From contig NZ_JARXYJ010000002.1 of the NCBI RefSeq assembly GCF_029894425.1, positions 1 through 64,000 of the forward strand: a DNA stretch of 64,000 nt, in the 5' to 3' direction. Source of the DNA: Streptomyces sp. SAI-127. GTDB taxonomy: Bacteria > Actinomycetota > Actinomycetes > Streptomycetales > Streptomycetaceae. A model generated the notes under the pieces. The model saw only the letters and a program-made list of their open reading frames with translations, made no database searches and was not told the DNA's origin. Below are positions 63,405 to 64,000 of the stretch, one piece after another; position 1 is the first letter of the stretch; every line of letters begins with the position of its first letter. A program made the translations under genes and the position numbers.

Positions 63405-64000
63405 GTGACCCCAGACCGCTTCTTCAGCCTGATGCTGCTCCTCGAATCGAGGGATGCCGTGACCACACAGGAACTTGCCTCAGCGCTCGGGGTGTCCCTT
63501 CGAACCATCACCCGGGATCTGAACTGGCTCCGCGACGCCGGTCTGCCGGTGACCGCACACCGGGGCCGCCTCGGAGGCGTGACCATGCTGCCCGGATCCG
63601 GACTCGACCTCACGCGCCTCACACCGGGCGAGCGTGATCATCTGTCGCTCACCGGGCTGGATGAGAGGCAACGTGCGGAGCTCAACGCATCGGTCGAGAG
63701 CCGGCGCGCGCTCTCCAAGATCGCCGCTACACAGCCACGTCGAGTCGATGAGCTTCTGCCGCTCGCCGACGTAGTGCACGTGGACAGCCGTTCCTGGCGT
63801 CAGGCCCGAGCTTCCGGCACGACTCCGGCTTCGCTGATCGGCCCAGTGCGGCGAGGTCGCCGGCTACGGATCGCGTACGACAGCCCACGCGCGTCATGCC
63901 CACGCGACCTGGTCGTGGATCCCTACGGGCTGTTGGCCAAGGCCGGCATCTGGTATCTCGTCGCCGACTGTGCCCGGGTGCCGCGGATGTACCGACTCGA
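63405..64000 (+). CDS. HTH and WYL domain transcriptional regulator (cut by window edge)
   Basis: Starts at GTG 63405 and runs off the right end, about 198 codons seen. N-terminal DeoR-type HTH (FFSLMLLLESRDAVTTQELA, SALGVSLRTITRDLNWLRDA), then the start of a WYL domain (RLRIAYDSPRASCPRDLVVD, PYGLLAKAGIWYLVADC). WYL domains sense ligands, often nucleotides or oligonucleotides. Divergent from the FAD oxidoreductase with a 132 bp gap, so it likely controls that gene. No obvious ribosome site. Confidence 0.88.
   Translation, partial: MTPDRFFSLMLLLESRDAVTTQELASALGVSLRTITRDLNWLRDAGLPVTAHRGRLGGVTMLPGSGLDLTRLTPGERDHLSLTGLDERQRAELNASVESRRALSKIAATQPRRVDELLPLADVVHVDSRSWRQARASGTTPASLIGPVRRGRRLRIAYDSPRASCPRDLVVDPYGLLAKAGIWYLVADCARVPRMYRL

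Overview
This is a GC-rich actinomycete chromosome segment, almost certainly Streptomyces or a close relative. Evidence: about 70% G+C with G/C-rich third codon positions, many GTG starts, purine-rich ribosome sites (GGAGG/GAGGAG), and typical families (LAL-type LuxR regulators, DM13, DUF998, DUF4333, SCO6745-like, ECF41 sigma factor, universal stress proteins, PPK2, phosphoketolase). I saw no rRNA, tRNA, CRISPR array, insertion sequence or prophage. The density of small regulator/enzyme pairs and broken genes suggests an accessory region rather than the conserved core.

Layout. 0-3.5 kb: partial gene, lipoprotein, arylamine N-acetyltransferase, and a MarR/alpha-beta hydrolase divergent pair with an SDR remnant. 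3.6-8.6 kb: a membrane-anchored nSTAND1 ATPase with 14 WD40 repeats, a TPR protein and a convergent GIY-YIG nuclease-like gene. 9-13.7 kb: a PucR regulator with an apparent 5' frameshift, small membrane proteins (one interrupted at a CCTG repeat), a flavodoxin-fold protein and a DM13 protein. 13.8-23.8 kb: an island resembling the DevR/DosR (OsdR) dormancy regulon: truncated CBS protein, cyclic-nucleotide-binding protein, truncated DoxX, two universal stress proteins, adhP, PPK2, phosphoketolase, an enolase and an HxlR-peroxiredoxin fusion. 23.7-31.2 kb: two tandem LAL regulators and an SDR/hydrolase operon. 31.8-36.1 kb: the island resumes with an ANTAR remnant, a flavin-binding stress protein with two DevR-like boxes, a PPDK remnant, a DevS/DosS-type GAF histidine kinase and a GNAT. 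36.5-47.8 kb: polysaccharide deacetylase, secreted proteins, a DUF4333/ABC/FtsX exporter, HxlR/cysteine hydrolase and LysR/SDR divergent pairs, a peptidoglycan-binding protein and a winged-helix-like protein. 48.3-64 kb: a COG4705 membrane protein, SigJ-type sigma factor with an NDH-2-like oxidoreductase, and a run of local regulator plus enzyme modules (ArsR/SRPBCC/RibD-C; TetR/aldo-keto reductase/DUF998/epimerase; TetR/DUF6069; fused ArsR-SRPBCC; WYL regulator/FAD oxidase).

How it works together (inference). The DevS-like kinase would sense oxygen or redox through its first GAF domain and act, through a response regulator not present here, on DevR-like palindromes in front of stress genes. 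The products favour survival without respiration: phosphoketolase and enolase for substrate-level ATP, AdhP for NADH disposal, PPK2 for polyphosphate/nucleotide balance, stress proteins for dormancy. A recurrent theme is the self-contained switch: a regulator next to its target, with an inverted repeat inside the promoter spacer and a start codon 6-8 bases after the -10 box, implying leaderless mRNA. At least five genes appear to carry small indels (PucR, CCTG-repeat ORF, CBS, PPDK, LysR); these could be gene decay or assembly errors and should be checked before functional claims are made.
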